A stretch of DNA of 64,000 nucleotides from Pedobacter cryoconitis (GCF_014200595.1 NZ_JACHCG010000001.1:1674001-1738000); one strand, 5' to 3'. Counted from the stretch's first letter, positions 17,351-28,500 are shown. Notes: generated by a model not told the origin, from the sequence alone. Numbers and translations: made by a program.

Positions 17351-20300
17351 TTAAAATGTGGCCTGTAGTCCAAAGATCACCTGTAAAGTAGAAGGATAAT
17401 AACTCAATGTTCCGTTTCCATCGCCGTCAGTTCTCAGACCTGGCCTTAAGCCATTAACCTGTATCTGATCGGGATCTCCGCCTGTGTAGGCTGTAAAAGT
17501 ATGTAGGTTCCTTGCCGCAGTATATACCCGTACAGATTTAAGATACCTGGATTTTAGAGGCTGTGTATAGCCAAGCGAAACGTTGTCTATCTTTAGGAAC
17601 GCACCCGACTCCAGGAAATAATCTGAGGCAATAGAAGTGGTCGCGCTATTGGTTAGTTTTGAATATTTGCTATCCACATTATAAGCTGATTTAAGCACAT
17701 TTGCATCCGACTGAGCCGAAGGTGTACCTAAATAAAAGGCAGGAGTATTGAAGATCTTATAGCCAAAAGATCCGCGTAAAAAGATATTCAGATCAAATCG
17801 CTTATACTGAAAGCTATTGTTAAATGATCCTGTTAACTTTGGCAAACCGTTGCCAACAAATTGCTTGTCATCACTTGATGCCTGATTCGCGGGTACAACT
17901 GAACCATCTTTTCTGTAAACCAGCAAGGCACCCGTTTCGTCCACACCAGCCGATCGTAGCATGTAAAACTCTCCAATCCTGTGACCCTCCTGTATACGCT
18001 GTATTGTTCCCGGCGAGCCTGGTGCAGGCAGTGAGCCTACATCCTGGAAGACGGCACCTTTGTATAACGCATTAGAAAACGAAAGGAACTTGTTATCATT
18101 AAAAGCTACGGCAACACTTGCAGTATAGCTGAAAGCATCACTCTTAATTATACTTCCATTAAGGGTGATCTCAACACCGCTATTTCGCATCGTACCTACA
18201 TTAGTAAAGGTTTGTGACTGTGAATTCGGTGGCAGGGGTACATTATAATACCCAAGCAGGTCTTTATTAGTTCGTCTATAGTAATCAATTGAACCATTAA
18301 GCCTGCTGTTAAATAATGTAAAATCAATTCCAGCATTAAAATTCACCGACTTCTCCCAACTCAAGTCGGGGTTGATATTGGAAGATGGTCCATAAACCTG
18401 ATAAGGTATGCCATTAAAAGGGAAATAGCCCGCGCCGCTGTACAACAACTGAGACAAATAATTTCCAAAATCCTGATTACCTGTCACACCATAATCAGCC
18501 CTTACTTTCAATTCATTTATCCAGGGCAGGCTTCCCTTCATGAAATCTTCTTCAGAAACGCGCCAGGCCCCTGAAACTGCCGGGAAATTACCCCATTTAT
18601 GATTGTTTCCAAATTTAGTAGATCCCTCATGTCTTAAACTAACAGTTAAGATATAACGATTATCATAATCATAATTCAGCCTGCCAAAGAAAGCAATCAA
18701 TTTAGAACTGTTTTGTGTAGAGCCGACTGCGGATTGTCCCTGCCCGGCAGCCCCGCCATTATAAAGTCCTGAACCCAGATTGTTCCAGAGGTAACTGTCA
18801 AATGGGAAATCATAATTTTGTGCAGAAAATTGCTTGTAATTATAAGCTGAAAAAGAGTAGCCGCCAAGTAATTTGAAATGATGCTTATTCAGGTTAAGAT
18901 TATAGTTGCCTGTCCACTCCACATTCTTCTGGTCATTTTCTTCCTGACTCTGTTTAGCAAAGTTGGTTTGAGTAGTTTTATTAGCATGAACAATAGTTGA
19001 AAGGGTAGAGGGGCTGAAATTCATGCCTCTTGCCGAGCGGCTGATTTGTGAAATCGTTATCATTGAACTCAAACCCTTCAAAAGCTTTGCTTTTAATGAG
19101 GCATTGATATCCATTTCCTTAATATCGCCGTCTGACTTAATCAGCTTTCCATTCTCGACAGGATTATTGGAAAAGAAGCCGGTATTGATATAATTATACT
19201 TTCCTTGCTCATCATAAATGGGGTAGGTAGGGTTAAGTGTCAGCGCATTATTGAAGTTTCCCTCATCGGCATTACTTGTATTCATGTAACGCGGTGCAAT
19301 ATTCAATGTTCCGGTAAACATATCGTTGTCTGTGGTATGGCTGATACTCACCCTTGCACCATATTCTCTTTTATGAGCCCTGAGGTCAATACCATCCGCA
19401 TTTCGATAGTCTGCCGAAGCAAAATAATTTGTTTTTTCAGAACCCCCCGACATTTGAATGGTATGTTTCTGGCTAAAGGCCGGTGAATTAGTTACAGCTT
19501 TCATCCAGTCAGTTCGTGCGCCATAATCCTGACCCAGCTTGTTTTGAACGCGGTTGGTGACAAATTCTTCAGGCGACAGGTTATGCAGCCGGTTGGTCAC
19601 ATAATCAAAACTTGCATAGCCGTCATAGAACATATGCGACTGCGAAGTTCCTTTTTTAGTCGTAACAATAATCACCCCGTTACTGCCACGCGTTCCATAG
19701 ATAGCAGAGGCAGCACCACCTTTCAGTACATCTATACTTTCGATATCGTTCTGGTTGATATTATCAATATTCCCACCCGGAACACCATTCACAACATACA
19801 ATGGACCCAAACCAGCATTGCGTGAAGAAGCTCCGCGAAGCTGGAGAGATGGGCTTGAATTTGGGTCACCGCTGGCAGTATTAGTAATAATTAATCCTGC
19901 AACTTTGCCCTGCAATGACATCAACGGGTTATTGGCAGAGACCGGTAACAGGTCTTTCCCGGATACGTGAGTAATTGCACTAGATACCTCTCGCTTGTCG
20001 AGCGTACCATAACCAACACTAACTACGACTACTTCACTAAGCTCATTGCTTGCCTGAGTAAGGGATACGTTCATTTCATTTCCTTCAGGCAAGTCTATCG
20101 TACGGGAAGTATAGCCAATAAAGGTAAAAGAAAGACGTGTTGCAGATGGAGGTACTTTGAGCGTAAATCTTCCCGCAGCATCAGTGAGCGTGCCCGCTGC
20201 GGTTCCTTTTACGGTAACGCTCACACCGGCTAAAGGTAGCTGATCTGTAGTACTCACCCTGCCGGTAATTGTTCGGTTCTGGGCGAATACAGTGGTCGAT

Positions 20301-20353
20301 AGTAACATAAAAAGCACGATTGCGCTCAGATAGGGTACAAGTCTTTTTTTCAT
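17351..20353 (-). CDS. SusC/RagA-family TonB-linked outer-membrane receptor
   Basis: A 1000-residue TonB-dependent transporter. Signal peptide (ending TVFAQ), carboxypeptidase-regulatory-like domain (about 25-105, GRVSTTDQLPLAGVSVTVKG), SusC box (ELSEVVVVSVGYG), plug (about 110-230 with YVVNGVPGG and IYGTRGSNGVIIVTT), then the beta-barrel ending LQATF. It pairs with the downstream SusD and stands downstream of the DUF6377 regulator, an arrangement common in Bacteroidota uptake loci. It is clearly different from the SusC at 467-3553 in its barrel, so the two loci are not a recent duplication. Confidence 0.95.
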   Translation of the reverse strand: MKKRLVPYLSAIVLFMLLSTTVFAQNRTITGRVSTTDQLPLAGVSVTVKGTAAGTLTDAAGRFTLKVPPSATRLSFTFIGYTSRTIDLPEGNEMNVSLTQASNELSEVVVVSVGYGTLDKREVSSAITHVSGKDLLPVSANNPLMSLQGKVAGLIITNTASGDPNSSPSLQLRGASSRNAGLGPLYVVNGVPGGNIDNINQNDIESIDVLKGGAASAIYGTRGSNGVIIVTTKKGTSQSHMFYDGYASFDYVTNRLHNLSPEEFVTNRVQNKLGQDYGARTDWMKAVTNSPAFSQKHTIQMSGGSEKTNYFASADYRNADGIDLRAHKREYGARVSISHTTDNDMFTGTLNIAPRYMNTSNADEGNFNNALTLNPTYPIYDEQGKYNYINTGFFSNNPVENGKLIKSDGDIKEMDINASLKAKLLKGLSSMITISQISRSARGMNFSPSTLSTIVHANKTTQTNFAKQSQEENDQKNVEWTGNYNLNLNKHHFKLLGGYSFSAYNYKQFSAQNYDFPFDSYLWNNLGSGLYNGGAAGQGQSAVGSTQNSSKLIAFFGRLNYDYDNRYILTVSLRHEGSTKFGNNHKWGNFPAVSGAWRVSEEDFMKGSLPWINELKVRADYGVTGNQDFGNYLSQLLYSGAGYFPFNGIPYQVYGPSSNINPDLSWEKSVNFNAGIDFTLFNSRLNGSIDYYRRTNKDLLGYYNVPLPPNSQSQTFTNVGTMRNSGVEITLNGSIIKSDAFSYTASVAVAFNDNKFLSFSNALYKGAVFQDVGSLPAPGSPGTIQRIQEGHRIGEFYMLRSAGVDETGALLVYRKDGSVVPANQASSDDKQFVGNGLPKLTGSFNNSFQYKRFDLNIFLRGSFGYKIFNTPAFYLGTPSAQSDANVLKSAYNVDSKYSKLTNSATTSIASDYFLESGAFLKIDNVSLGYTQPLKSRYLKSVRVYTAARNLHTFTAYTGGDPDQIQVNGLRPGLRTDGDGNGTLSYYPSTLQVIFGLQATF

Positions 20354-20523
20354 ACAGAAATATTTGGTTGAAGCGTAGGTTCGCTGAAACGATGCAAGTA
20401 AGGCGGTTGAAGAGTTAATTACAAGCAGAACGGATGGTGGTCATCAAAAATCTAAGTTTTAAAACTTGTAATCGGCTAACAGTCATTAGTTTGAGAAATT
20501 ATTTGAGTTGTAAAATCTAACTT

Positions 20524-22122
20524 TTATTCTTCATTTGAGGCGAGTTCAATGCTCATAATCTGCTGTTCAAAGTCATCGGCAGTCACCAATGCTTTTGATT
20601 TTGCGCGGAAACGATAAGTATAAACTGTATTAACAGTATATTGAAGAATAGAAGCGATCATTTCATTCTTGTTAATACCTAATCTCATCAGCGCAAATAT
20701 TCGTAACTGTGCATTTAATGCACCTGTGGATTTCGGTCTGATCCGATCCTCTTCCCCAAACATTGAGTTTACCGAATTAACAAAATCAGGAAATAATTTG
20801 AGGAAAATTCTATCAAACGTAGCGAAAAATTCGTGCCGCTCTGACGGAATATCTACCTGGTCCAGAAGCCGGAGCAATTCATCAACACTACCCGATTTCG
20901 CTTTGCGCTGCGCATTAATTTTAAGTTTGTCCAGTTTCGCAATGTACCTTGACAACTCGCTGAAAAAATAGCCGATATACTCTTCTTTAATCCTCCCTGC
21001 TTCCCATAACTGCTGATTTTTTCCTGCAAGTACACGATTTGTTTCCCTGATTATCTGCTCTGCTGCCCTTACTTTTTTGAGTTGTATAAAAACGATAAAG
21101 CAAAGGAGCGTTACAATTATTGCAAATCCGGCAATGCAGCTAAAGTAAATCAGAAAAAGATGTCGTTCCTCTGCTGCCAGCCTGTCCCGTACTGCTGCTA
21201 CCGTTGAAAGCATATGGGTCACTTGATAACGTTGCATACGTCCGCCAAATTTGTTCGCTTGCTGCAAAGCCTGTTGCAGAAAAAAGTAAGCTTCATCAAT
21301 TTGCCCCTGTTCATACAAGGCCGTACCGAGATTAAGTAATGCCAACGCTCTATAGGTAGAAGTTTGAAGATCATTTATAGCTGCTGTAGCTAACAACCTG
21401 ATTTTTTCCTGCCCCCTTCGATATTTACTCAACCCGGTTACAACCATGGCTTCTTCGTGCGAGCTAAGTTTGCGTTTAAAGAGGTTAAGAAAATAGTAAG
21501 AGGGGTTGCGCCCGTGTTTTGGTTGTTGCTGTGCTTCTAAAATAGCATGTTCAAAAGTTCCAGGCTCGCATAAGGATATAGCGGAATCCAGGTAGAGGTA
21601 CTTTTTGCGCAGGTCATCAGGCGCATAAATCTTGTCGTCATTGTATTTTGCGAGATCAGAGTAGGCCCATGAATATAAAATGTAATAGGATTTCTTAACT
21701 GTGCTATCCAACAGGCGTGGATTTGTTTCCCGCAGGCAATCAAACGTTTCCTTGAACATTCCCGCAGTGATTAATGTCGTCCCCAATCGCAAACGATTCT
21801 CCGCCAGCTTTTTCTTATCGTGCATAGCAATGCTTAGCTGCATCAGCTTTCTTGCATAGAGGTAAGTAGAATCAAACTGGTAATCCCGAAATATCTCGTA
21901 CAATGCTACTGCCGCTTTATATTCCTGCACACGATCCAGCTTCTTCGATAATTGATATGCCTTTCGGAGTTTTGATATTTTATATTCAGCTTTCTTGTCA
22001 TAGCGCTCCTTTCCTGCAATTTCTGTTTTTAATACGGTCAATAAACTATCTGCCGGAGTTACAGAAAATACTTTAAAAGGAAAAATAAGGAGGATAAGGA
22101 TCAATGAAATACACTGGCTCAT
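20524..22122 (-). CDS. DUF6377-type TPR / membrane / HTH regulator of the SusCD locus
   Basis: A 532-residue protein with a signal peptide (about 1-20), a helical TPR-like periplasmic region (about 25-320), a single membrane helix (about 325-350, LIYFSCIAGFAIIVTLLCF), a coiled segment and a C-terminal cytoplasmic domain with KEEYIGYFFSELSRYI and the helix-turn-helix-like end (RLGINKNEMIASILQYTVNTVYTYRFRAKSKA). I recognise this as the DUF6377 architecture seen next to susC genes in Bacteroidota. It resembles a one-component sensor in which a periplasmic signal is passed to a LuxR-like DNA-binding end. It lies 170 nt upstream of susC on the same strand. Confidence 0.82.
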   Translation of the reverse strand: MSQCISLILILLIFPFKVFSVTPADSLLTVLKTEIAGKERYDKKAEYKISKLRKAYQLSKKLDRVQEYKAAVALYEIFRDYQFDSTYLYARKLMQLSIAMHDKKKLAENRLRLGTTLITAGMFKETFDCLRETNPRLLDSTVKKSYYILYSWAYSDLAKYNDDKIYAPDDLRKKYLYLDSAISLCEPGTFEHAILEAQQQPKHGRNPSYYFLNLFKRKLSSHEEAMVVTGLSKYRRGQEKIRLLATAAINDLQTSTYRALALLNLGTALYEQGQIDEAYFFLQQALQQANKFGGRMQRYQVTHMLSTVAAVRDRLAAEERHLFLIYFSCIAGFAIIVTLLCFIVFIQLKKVRAAEQIIRETNRVLAGKNQQLWEAGRIKEEYIGYFFSELSRYIAKLDKLKINAQRKAKSGSVDELLRLLDQVDIPSERHEFFATFDRIFLKLFPDFVNSVNSMFGEEDRIRPKSTGALNAQLRIFALMRLGINKNEMIASILQYTVNTVYTYRFRAKSKALVTADDFEQQIMSIELASNEE

Positions 22123-22275
22123 AAAAAATGGTTAGATCGCAAATCTAAACGATAATTTTATACTGCCCTTAAGTTCAACTCGTAATAGGTAGCGCTGATC
22201 AGTTTAAAGGATTCAGAGCTTCTTTCAATTCGCATCTTTAGGTTAGGAATTACACCTCTGTAAAGTCTTTATGTA

Positions 22276-22316
22276 AAGTGGCCCCCAAAGTTTTTGTCCA
22301 ACTTTGGGGGCCACTT
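22276..22316 (-). terminator. Strong GC-rich hairpin, probable terminator
   Basis: A perfect 17-bp inverted repeat (arms 22276-22292 and 22300-22316; core GTGGCCCCCAAAG / CTTTGGGGGCCAC) with a 7-base loop, just past the stop of the small outer-membrane barrel gene read on the minus strand. It is the most stable hairpin in the intergenic parts of the window. Confidence 0.65.
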
Positions 22317-22354
22317 CAAAATAATAGCTCTTTTTTTATAAATTAAAAATCAGC

Positions 22355-22843
22355 TTAGAATGTAAATCTTAAAGCCAGGCCAAACCTTCCGGCCTCACTA
22401 CCAAGAAATGGATTGTCACCAACATATATACTTGGTCTCCAGTCAAACGCCAATGCCAAAGGCGCACCTCTGAATTTATAGTCTAAACCAACAACAGGAA
22501 CTAAATAAAATGCAGTGTAGTTCTCATTAGAAAAGAATCTTTTTCTATCATAAATCTGCACTTTTGGTCCTCCACCAATGTACCAATCAAGTCCGCGTGC
22601 ACCTTTAATAGGGGCATTGTATTGCAGAAAAGCCTGAAGTACAGTTGTGTTTCCACCAAATAAAACTTCTGCCTGCAAAGCTGTATTCCTGTTAAAATGT
22701 GTCCTCAATGACGGGCCTACCAAAGTTGTACCATCACCAAAGTCCAATCCCAGACCTAAGCCCGTCTTGTAATTTTGTGCTTTAACACTCATTGTGGCTA
22801 CTGTTAATGCCAGACATCCTAAAATTGTAAATAATTTTTTCAT
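22355..22843 (-). CDS. Small outer-membrane beta-barrel protein
   Basis: A 162-residue exported protein. The signal peptide ends SVKAQ, and the mature chain is almost entirely alternating beta strands (GLGLGLDFGDGTTLVGP, LQAEVLFGGNTTVLQAFLQY, LDWYIGGGPKVQIYDR) finishing with a C-terminal Phe (ALRFTF), the signature for insertion by the Bam complex. It resembles the porin-like OmpA-barrel families of Bacteroidota. Function unknown; it stands alone between the DUF6377 gene and the imu cassette. Confidence 0.85.
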   Translation of the reverse strand: MKKLFTILGCLALTVATMSVKAQNYKTGLGLGLDFGDGTTLVGPSLRTHFNRNTALQAEVLFGGNTTVLQAFLQYNAPIKGARGLDWYIGGGPKVQIYDRKRFFSNENYTAFYLVPVVGLDYKFRGAPLALAFDWRPSIYVGDNPFLGSEAGRFGLALRFTF

Positions 22844-23208
22844 AATCCTGATTGTATTATATTTTTAAATTCTTTGACTGCCTAACAACTTTGGTGCCGT
22901 GATGCTTTTCATTTATTGAGTCCTGGATGAAGTTTTATAGATTGAAAACCTGGTTTATAAACCAGCTGATGAAAGTTGTAAAATATGGACTTGCATTCTA
23001 TTTATAACCAAATGGTTAGCTGTGCAAGACTACGGAACATACTTTTTCTGAAGACATAAAATTGCACAGAATAATTTTAAATTATCCAGGTAACATTATT
23101 TCCGGGCGAATCAATCTTTTTAAACCAGGTCTGGATATGAATGAAAATCAAGACAAGTTTAAGACCTGATTCAAATCACCTGTCAAAATCAAATCTTTTC
23201 AAAAATAA
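22844..23208. other. Intergenic region, no gene seen
   Basis: The stretch between the divergent barrel gene and the imu promoter has no ORF with coding character. It would hold the leader and promoter of the minus-strand barrel gene, for which I cannot identify a confident element. Confidence 0.4.
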
Positions 23209-23241
23209 TTTGGAATGCTAAATATTTTAGCATTAATTTTG
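23209..23241 (+). promoter_or_regulatory. Promoter of imuA-imuB-dnaE2 with an internal palindromic operator
   Basis: A TTTG element (23209-23212) and a TAATTTTG element (23234-23241) are separated by 21 bases, matching the Bacteroidota -33/-7 promoter. Between them, at 23216-23232, lies a perfect palindrome TGCTAAA-TAT-TTTAGCA. A repressor bound there would block the polymerase, which suits a DNA-damage-inducible cassette. The repressor is not identified. Confidence 0.65.
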
Positions 23242-23274
23242 TACATCTATTTGTGTTACTAATATAATGAGTAA

Positions 23275-24027
23275 ATGGTAAGTGAGAGTAATATGAATAC
23301 GAAACAAGAATTGATTAATAAGCTGCAAAAGGATATTCTTTTGTGGCAGGGCTTTAAACCGCAGGTACCTGGTGCAGCAGAGGCCATTGGTTTAGGAGAG
23401 ATTGAATTAGCCTTTCCAAATGGGGTTTTCCCTAAAAAGGCGATTCATGAATTCATTAGTGTGCTACCGGAACAATCGGCTGCCAGTGATGGCTTTATTG
23501 GTGCAGTACTATCCATTTTGATGAAAGACGGAGCGGCTTGCGTTTGGATCAGTACCGCCCGAAAGTTATTTCCAGTTTCACTGCGGTTGTTCAATGTAGA
23601 TCCCGAACGGATTATTTTTATTGATGTAACCAGAGAAAAAGATGCGCTATGGGTTGCAGAAGAAGCTATAAAATGCGACGGACTTGCAGCTGTAGTTGTG
23701 GAATTGAGTGAGCTGAGCCTAATTGAATCCAGAAGGTTGCAGTTAGCTGTGGAAGAAACTGGCGTAACAGGTTTTATTTTGCGTAAAGATGCCACAAAGC
23801 AAGCCAGTAATGTTGCAACAGCACGTTGGAAAATCACGCCAGTACCTAGTGAAACTGAAGAAGAGATGCCGGGGGTTGGCTTCCCCAGGTGGAAAGTAGA
23901 GCTGACTAAAGTTAGAAACGGTAATCCAGGAAATTGGATTTTAGAATGGGCCGGTGACCGGTTTGTTGAAGTGCAGGATCAACAAAAAACGTTATGGTAT
24001 GATAAAGAAGAAAGACAAATTGGTTAA
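23275..24027 (+). CDS. imuA: ImuA: RecA-like accessory protein of the mutasome
   Basis: A 250-residue protein related to RecA/SulA-type ImuA. Recognisable parts are the N-terminal LINKLQKDILLWQGFKP segment, GLGEIELAFPNGVFPKKAIHEF near residues 40-62, and the RecA-like core in which the Walker region is degenerate (no GxxGxGKT), as in other ImuA proteins. With ImuB and DnaE2 it promotes error-prone translesion synthesis after DNA damage. Two starts are possible: ATG 23275 and ATG 23293 (MNTKQEL), the second fitting the family's usual N-terminus. It opens a three-gene operon; imuB starts 2 nt after its stop. Confidence 0.88.
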   Translation: MVSESNMNTKQELINKLQKDILLWQGFKPQVPGAAEAIGLGEIELAFPNGVFPKKAIHEFISVLPEQSAASDGFIGAVLSILMKDGAACVWISTARKLFPVSLRLFNVDPERIIFIDVTREKDALWVAEEAIKCDGLAAVVVELSELSLIESRRLQLAVEETGVTGFILRKDATKQASNVATARWKITPVPSETEEEMPGVGFPRWKVELTKVRNGNPGNWILEWAGDRFVEVQDQQKTLWYDKEERQIG

Positions 24028-24029
24028 AA

Positions 24030-25538
24030 ATGCAAAAACGTTACGTCTATATATGGTTCCGCCACTTGCTGGCCGACTGGCAGCTTATACGCCGCCCGGA
24101 ACTTAAAGACGTACCTTTTGTTTTTGCATCTCCAGCTCATGGCCGAAACATGATTACCGCGGTCAGCCCTTTAGCATTAACACATGGAGTTGAAGTTGGT
24201 ATGCGTGCAGCAGACGCTAAAGCGATTTGTCCAGATCTGGAATTATTGGATGATAAATCCGGAAGAGCTGCCAAGCTGTTAAAAGGAATTGGAGAATGGT
24301 GCGTACGGTATTCGCCAATAGTAATGATAGACGACTTTTCAGTTGAAGGATTAATCATGGATGTTAGTGGCTGCACACATCTTTGGGGTGGAGAGCGTGA
24401 ATATCTGAAGGAAATTATAGCACGGTTAAAAAGCAAAGGCTATCATGCTCGGCTTGCCATGGCAGACACTATTGGTGCTGCCTGGGCAATAGCGCGTTTC
24501 GGCGCAATTACCCCACTTATCGCTTCAGGCGAGCACAAAGACGCTTTACTTCCTTTGCCGCCAGAAGCGCTGCGTTTACCAGAAATTATTTTGGCCAGGT
24601 TAAGTAAACTTGGGTTTTATCAGATCAAAACCTTTATTGGTATGCCTCGCTCGGTATTACGAAGGCGTTTCGGAGAAGGATTTCTGCAAAGAATGGGGCA
24701 GGCTTTGGGTACGGTCGATGAAGTCATTATACCCCTCCAGGTCCCTGTACCTTTTCAGGAACGTCTGCATTCCATGGAACCAATCAAAACGCGTAACGGA
24801 ATTGAAATTGCAATTACGCGGTTGTTAGAGCGTTTATGCTTGAGCATGCAAAGTCAAGGAAAAGGTTTGCGGACTGGAATATTGACTTGTTACCGGATTG
24901 ACGGTAAAGTTATCCAGATTGCTATAGGCACCAGTGGTGCTACTCATAATGTAGTTCATTTGTTTAAGCTTTTTCAACTTAAAGTTGAACAGATAAGGCC
25001 TGCTTTAGGTATTGAATTATTTGTGATGGAAGCTTCCAAAGTAGATGAAGTTACACCCGGGCAGGAAGTAATTTGGACAGGGAAAGCGGGGTTAAAAAAC
25101 CAGAGTGTTATCCGTTTGCTAGACCGGGTGGCTAATAAAATTGGTGCTGGAGTGATTAGCCGCTATGTTCCTGCTACGCATTATTGGCCGGAGCGGTCTG
25201 CAAAAAGATCTTTATTGATTACTGAGTTGCCCGGCAGTGAGTGGCGCATAGATAAACCCCGTCCAACAGAGTTATTGAAACAGCCTCATCCGGTAGAGGT
25301 AATGGCAATCATACCCGATCATCCGCCAAAATTTTTCATTTATAAAGGGATGAAACATCTGGTTGTTAAGGCAGATGGACCAGAACGTATTGAACGGGAA
25401 TGGTGGTTAGATGAGGGGGAGCACCGTGATTATTATCAGGTGGAAGATGAACATGGTCAGCGATATTGGCTGTTTCGTTCCGGTCATTATGGTGATCACC
25501 AGGAATATAAATGGTTTTTACATGGCTTTTTTGCCTAA
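24030..25538 (+). CDS. imuB: ImuB: catalytically inactive Y-family polymerase-like protein
   Basis: A 502-residue Y-family (DinB-like) protein. The N-terminus YIWFRHLLADW replaces the DxDxFFA motif of active polymerases, and the palm segment reads IDDFSVEGLIMDVSG where active enzymes have the SxDE pair, so it should be non-catalytic, as known for ImuB. The little-finger region follows (about 230-350) and a C-terminal tail with WWLDEGEHRDYYQVEDEHG and YWLFRSGHYGD is typical of ImuB. Its known role is to bridge the sliding clamp, ImuA and DnaE2 at lesions. It is followed after 12 nt by dnaE2. Confidence 0.93.
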   Translation: MQKRYVYIWFRHLLADWQLIRRPELKDVPFVFASPAHGRNMITAVSPLALTHGVEVGMRAADAKAICPDLELLDDKSGRAAKLLKGIGEWCVRYSPIVMIDDFSVEGLIMDVSGCTHLWGGEREYLKEIIARLKSKGYHARLAMADTIGAAWAIARFGAITPLIASGEHKDALLPLPPEALRLPEIILARLSKLGFYQIKTFIGMPRSVLRRRFGEGFLQRMGQALGTVDEVIIPLQVPVPFQERLHSMEPIKTRNGIEIAITRLLERLCLSMQSQGKGLRTGILTCYRIDGKVIQIAIGTSGATHNVVHLFKLFQLKVEQIRPALGIELFVMEASKVDEVTPGQEVIWTGKAGLKNQSVIRLLDRVANKIGAGVISRYVPATHYWPERSAKRSLLITELPGSEWRIDKPRPTELLKQPHPVEVMAIIPDHPPKFFIYKGMKHLVVKADGPERIEREWWLDEGEHRDYYQVEDEHGQRYWLFRSGHYGDHQEYKWFLHGFFA

Positions 25539-25550
25539 AGATAAAGAAAG

Positions 25551-28500
25551 ATGGAATACAGCGAATTACAAGTCACCTCTAATTTTAGTTTCCTCAGAGG
25601 AGCATCACATCCTCATGAAATGGTAAACCAGGCGGCAGCGTTTGGGTATCGAAAAATTGCAATCACAGACCGCAACACACTGGCAGGTATTGTTCGTGCA
25701 CATGTAGCAGCGAAGGATAAAGAAATCAAAATCATTCCTGCCTGCCGGCTTGATTTACTTGATGGGCCAAGTTTATTGGCTTATCCAACAGATAGGGAAG
25801 GATACGGCAGACTTTCCGCTTTATTGACCAAAGGCAATCTCCGGGCAGAAAAGGGGCAATGCCATTTGCATAAAGCAGATGTTTATGAACATGCCAAAGG
25901 TATTCTTTTTACGGTAGTTATGCCAAATCAACTGAACCGTCACTTTAATTTTGAAGATTCTTTTATTCAGCATATCAATGAATATAAAGAGGCACTTAAC
26001 AAGCAGTTATATCTTTCCGCTACACGCAGCTATTTAGGTAACGATGATAAACTGATCTTTCGCGTTGAACAACTCTCAAAGCGATATAACATCCCTGCTG
26101 TAGCTACAAACAATGTGCACTACCATGAGCCTTCACGTAGAGAATTGCAAGATATTCTTACTTGTGTCAGAGAAAAATGTACTATTCATGATGCCGGGTT
26201 CCGCCTGAATCAAAATGCAGAACGCTTTATGAAGCCAGTGGCAGAAATGTATAGGTTGTTCCGCAAATATCCTGATACGGTCCGCAATACCATGTTCATA
26301 GCTGAAGCATGTACATTTTCTCTCGATGAGTTGAAATATATTTATCCTGAAGAGATTAACCAAAGTGGTCGCAGTCCAATGGAAGAATTGGAGTATCTAA
26401 CCTGGAAAGGTGCTCATGAATTTTACGGCGCATTGATCCCTGAGAAAGTCGTGAATATGGTAAACCACGAAATGGAATTTGTTAAAAAGATGGACTACGC
26501 TAACTATTTTCTCTTTGTAGAGGATATTGTGAGGGAAGCACGTAGTCGGAACATACTCTGCCAGGGCCGTGGTTCGGCAGCGAATTCTGCCATCTGTTTT
26601 TGTTTAGGAATCACTTCTGTTAACCCAATGAAGTTTGATTTGCTGTTTGAGCGCTTTATTTCTCCTGCCAGAAATGAGCCGCCAGATATTGATGTTGATT
26701 TTGAACATGAACGCCGGGAAGAAATCATGCAGTATGTATATAAAAAATACGGGCGGGACCGTGCTGCGATTGTTGCCACAGTTACCCAACTTCACCAGAA
26801 AGGAGCGCTTCGTGACGTAGGCAAGGCCATGGGCTTATCTGTAGATACCATCAATAGACTATCAAATTCAGTATGGAAATTAACTGATGAATGGTTTGAG
26901 GGTAAACGGTTAACTGAGCAAGGCTTGAACCCAAACGATCCGCATCTTAAGAAAACGCTGGAATTGACTTCGCAAATGATGGGTTTTCCAAGGCAGCTTG
27001 GGCAGCATACCGGCGGCTTTGTGGTCACCAATGGAAAGTTAACAGATCTCTGTCCAATCTTAAATGCCCGAATGGATGACCGTACAAATATTGAATGGAA
27101 TAAGGATGATATTGATGCGCTGGGGTTTTTGAAAGTAGATGTTCTCGCATTGGGGATGTTAACTTGTATACGTAAGGCCTTTGATGAATGTAAGCAGCAT
27201 TATGGATTGAATTTAACTCTGGCGAATGTTCCACAAGATGACCCGGGAGTTTACGATATGATCTGTCTTGCAGATACGCTGGGAGTTTTTCAGATTGAAA
27301 GCCGGGCACAAATGTCTATGCTTCCACGATTAAAACCAAGAGGATTTTATGACCTGGTGATTGAGGTGGCCATTGTCAGGCCGGGGCCTATCCAGGGCGA
27401 CATGGTACATCCGTATTTGCGCAGACGTAATGGGGAGGAAGACGTTGAATATCCAATGCCCGAATTGGAAGAGATTTTAGGACGCACATTAGGTGTTCCA
27501 TTGTTCCAGGAGCAGGCCATGAAGATTGCTATCGTTGCTGCGGGGTTTACACCAGCAGAAGCTGATGGCCTGAGGCGAAGTATGGCCACTTTTAAATCTA
27601 TAGGACTGGTTAATCAGTATGAAAAACAGCTTGTTGCTGGCATGACAAAAAAGGGATATACAGAAGATTTTGCTAAAAGGATTTTTAAACAGCTTGAAGG
27701 TTTTGGTAGCTATGGTTTCCCCGAAAGCCATGCAGCAAGTTTTGCGCTGTTGGTTTATGTTTCCTGCTGGCTGAAACATTATTATCCTGATGCTTTTGCA
27801 ACTGCATTACTCAACAGCATGCCAATGGGTTTTTATCAACCCGCACAAATCGTAATTGATGCGCAAAAGCATGGCGTAGAAGTTCGCCCACCAGATATTA
27901 ATCGCTCTACCTGGGACAACCTGCTGGAAGAAAAATCCGGTAAATATTATGCAATTCGGCTGGGCTTTCGTCAAATCAAAGGAGTAGGACAGGAAGAGAT
28001 GGATATTTTAGTAGATCGTCGTAGCGGTGGTTACAAAACTGTCACTGCTTTGCGAGATGCCGGGATAGCAATAAATACTTTAGAAAGGCTGGCTGATGCT
28101 GACGCGTTCCGTTCTATGGGGCTTGACCGGAGAAAAGCACTCTGGGAAGTAGCCGCTTTACAAGATATGCCAGTTGAAATATTTAAAGGACAGCCCTCTG
28201 AAAGTGTTTTGGAAACGCAGGTCGAATTACCCCTGATGACACAAGGCGAGCATGTGGTTGAGGATTATGCTAGTGTTGGCCTGTCGCTAAAGGCACATCC
28301 GGTTAGCTTCGTCCGGCCGCAGCTGGAAATGTTGCGTAGTATTACTACGCATGCAGCTACTCACGATGCTCAAAATGGGCAACTTATAAAAGTTGCAGGA
28401 TTAGTACTTGTCCGACAGCGTCCAGGAACCGCTAAAGGAGTTTGCTTTATTACGATAGAAGATGAGACTGGCTTCACGAATCTTGTTGTGTTTCAGAAGC

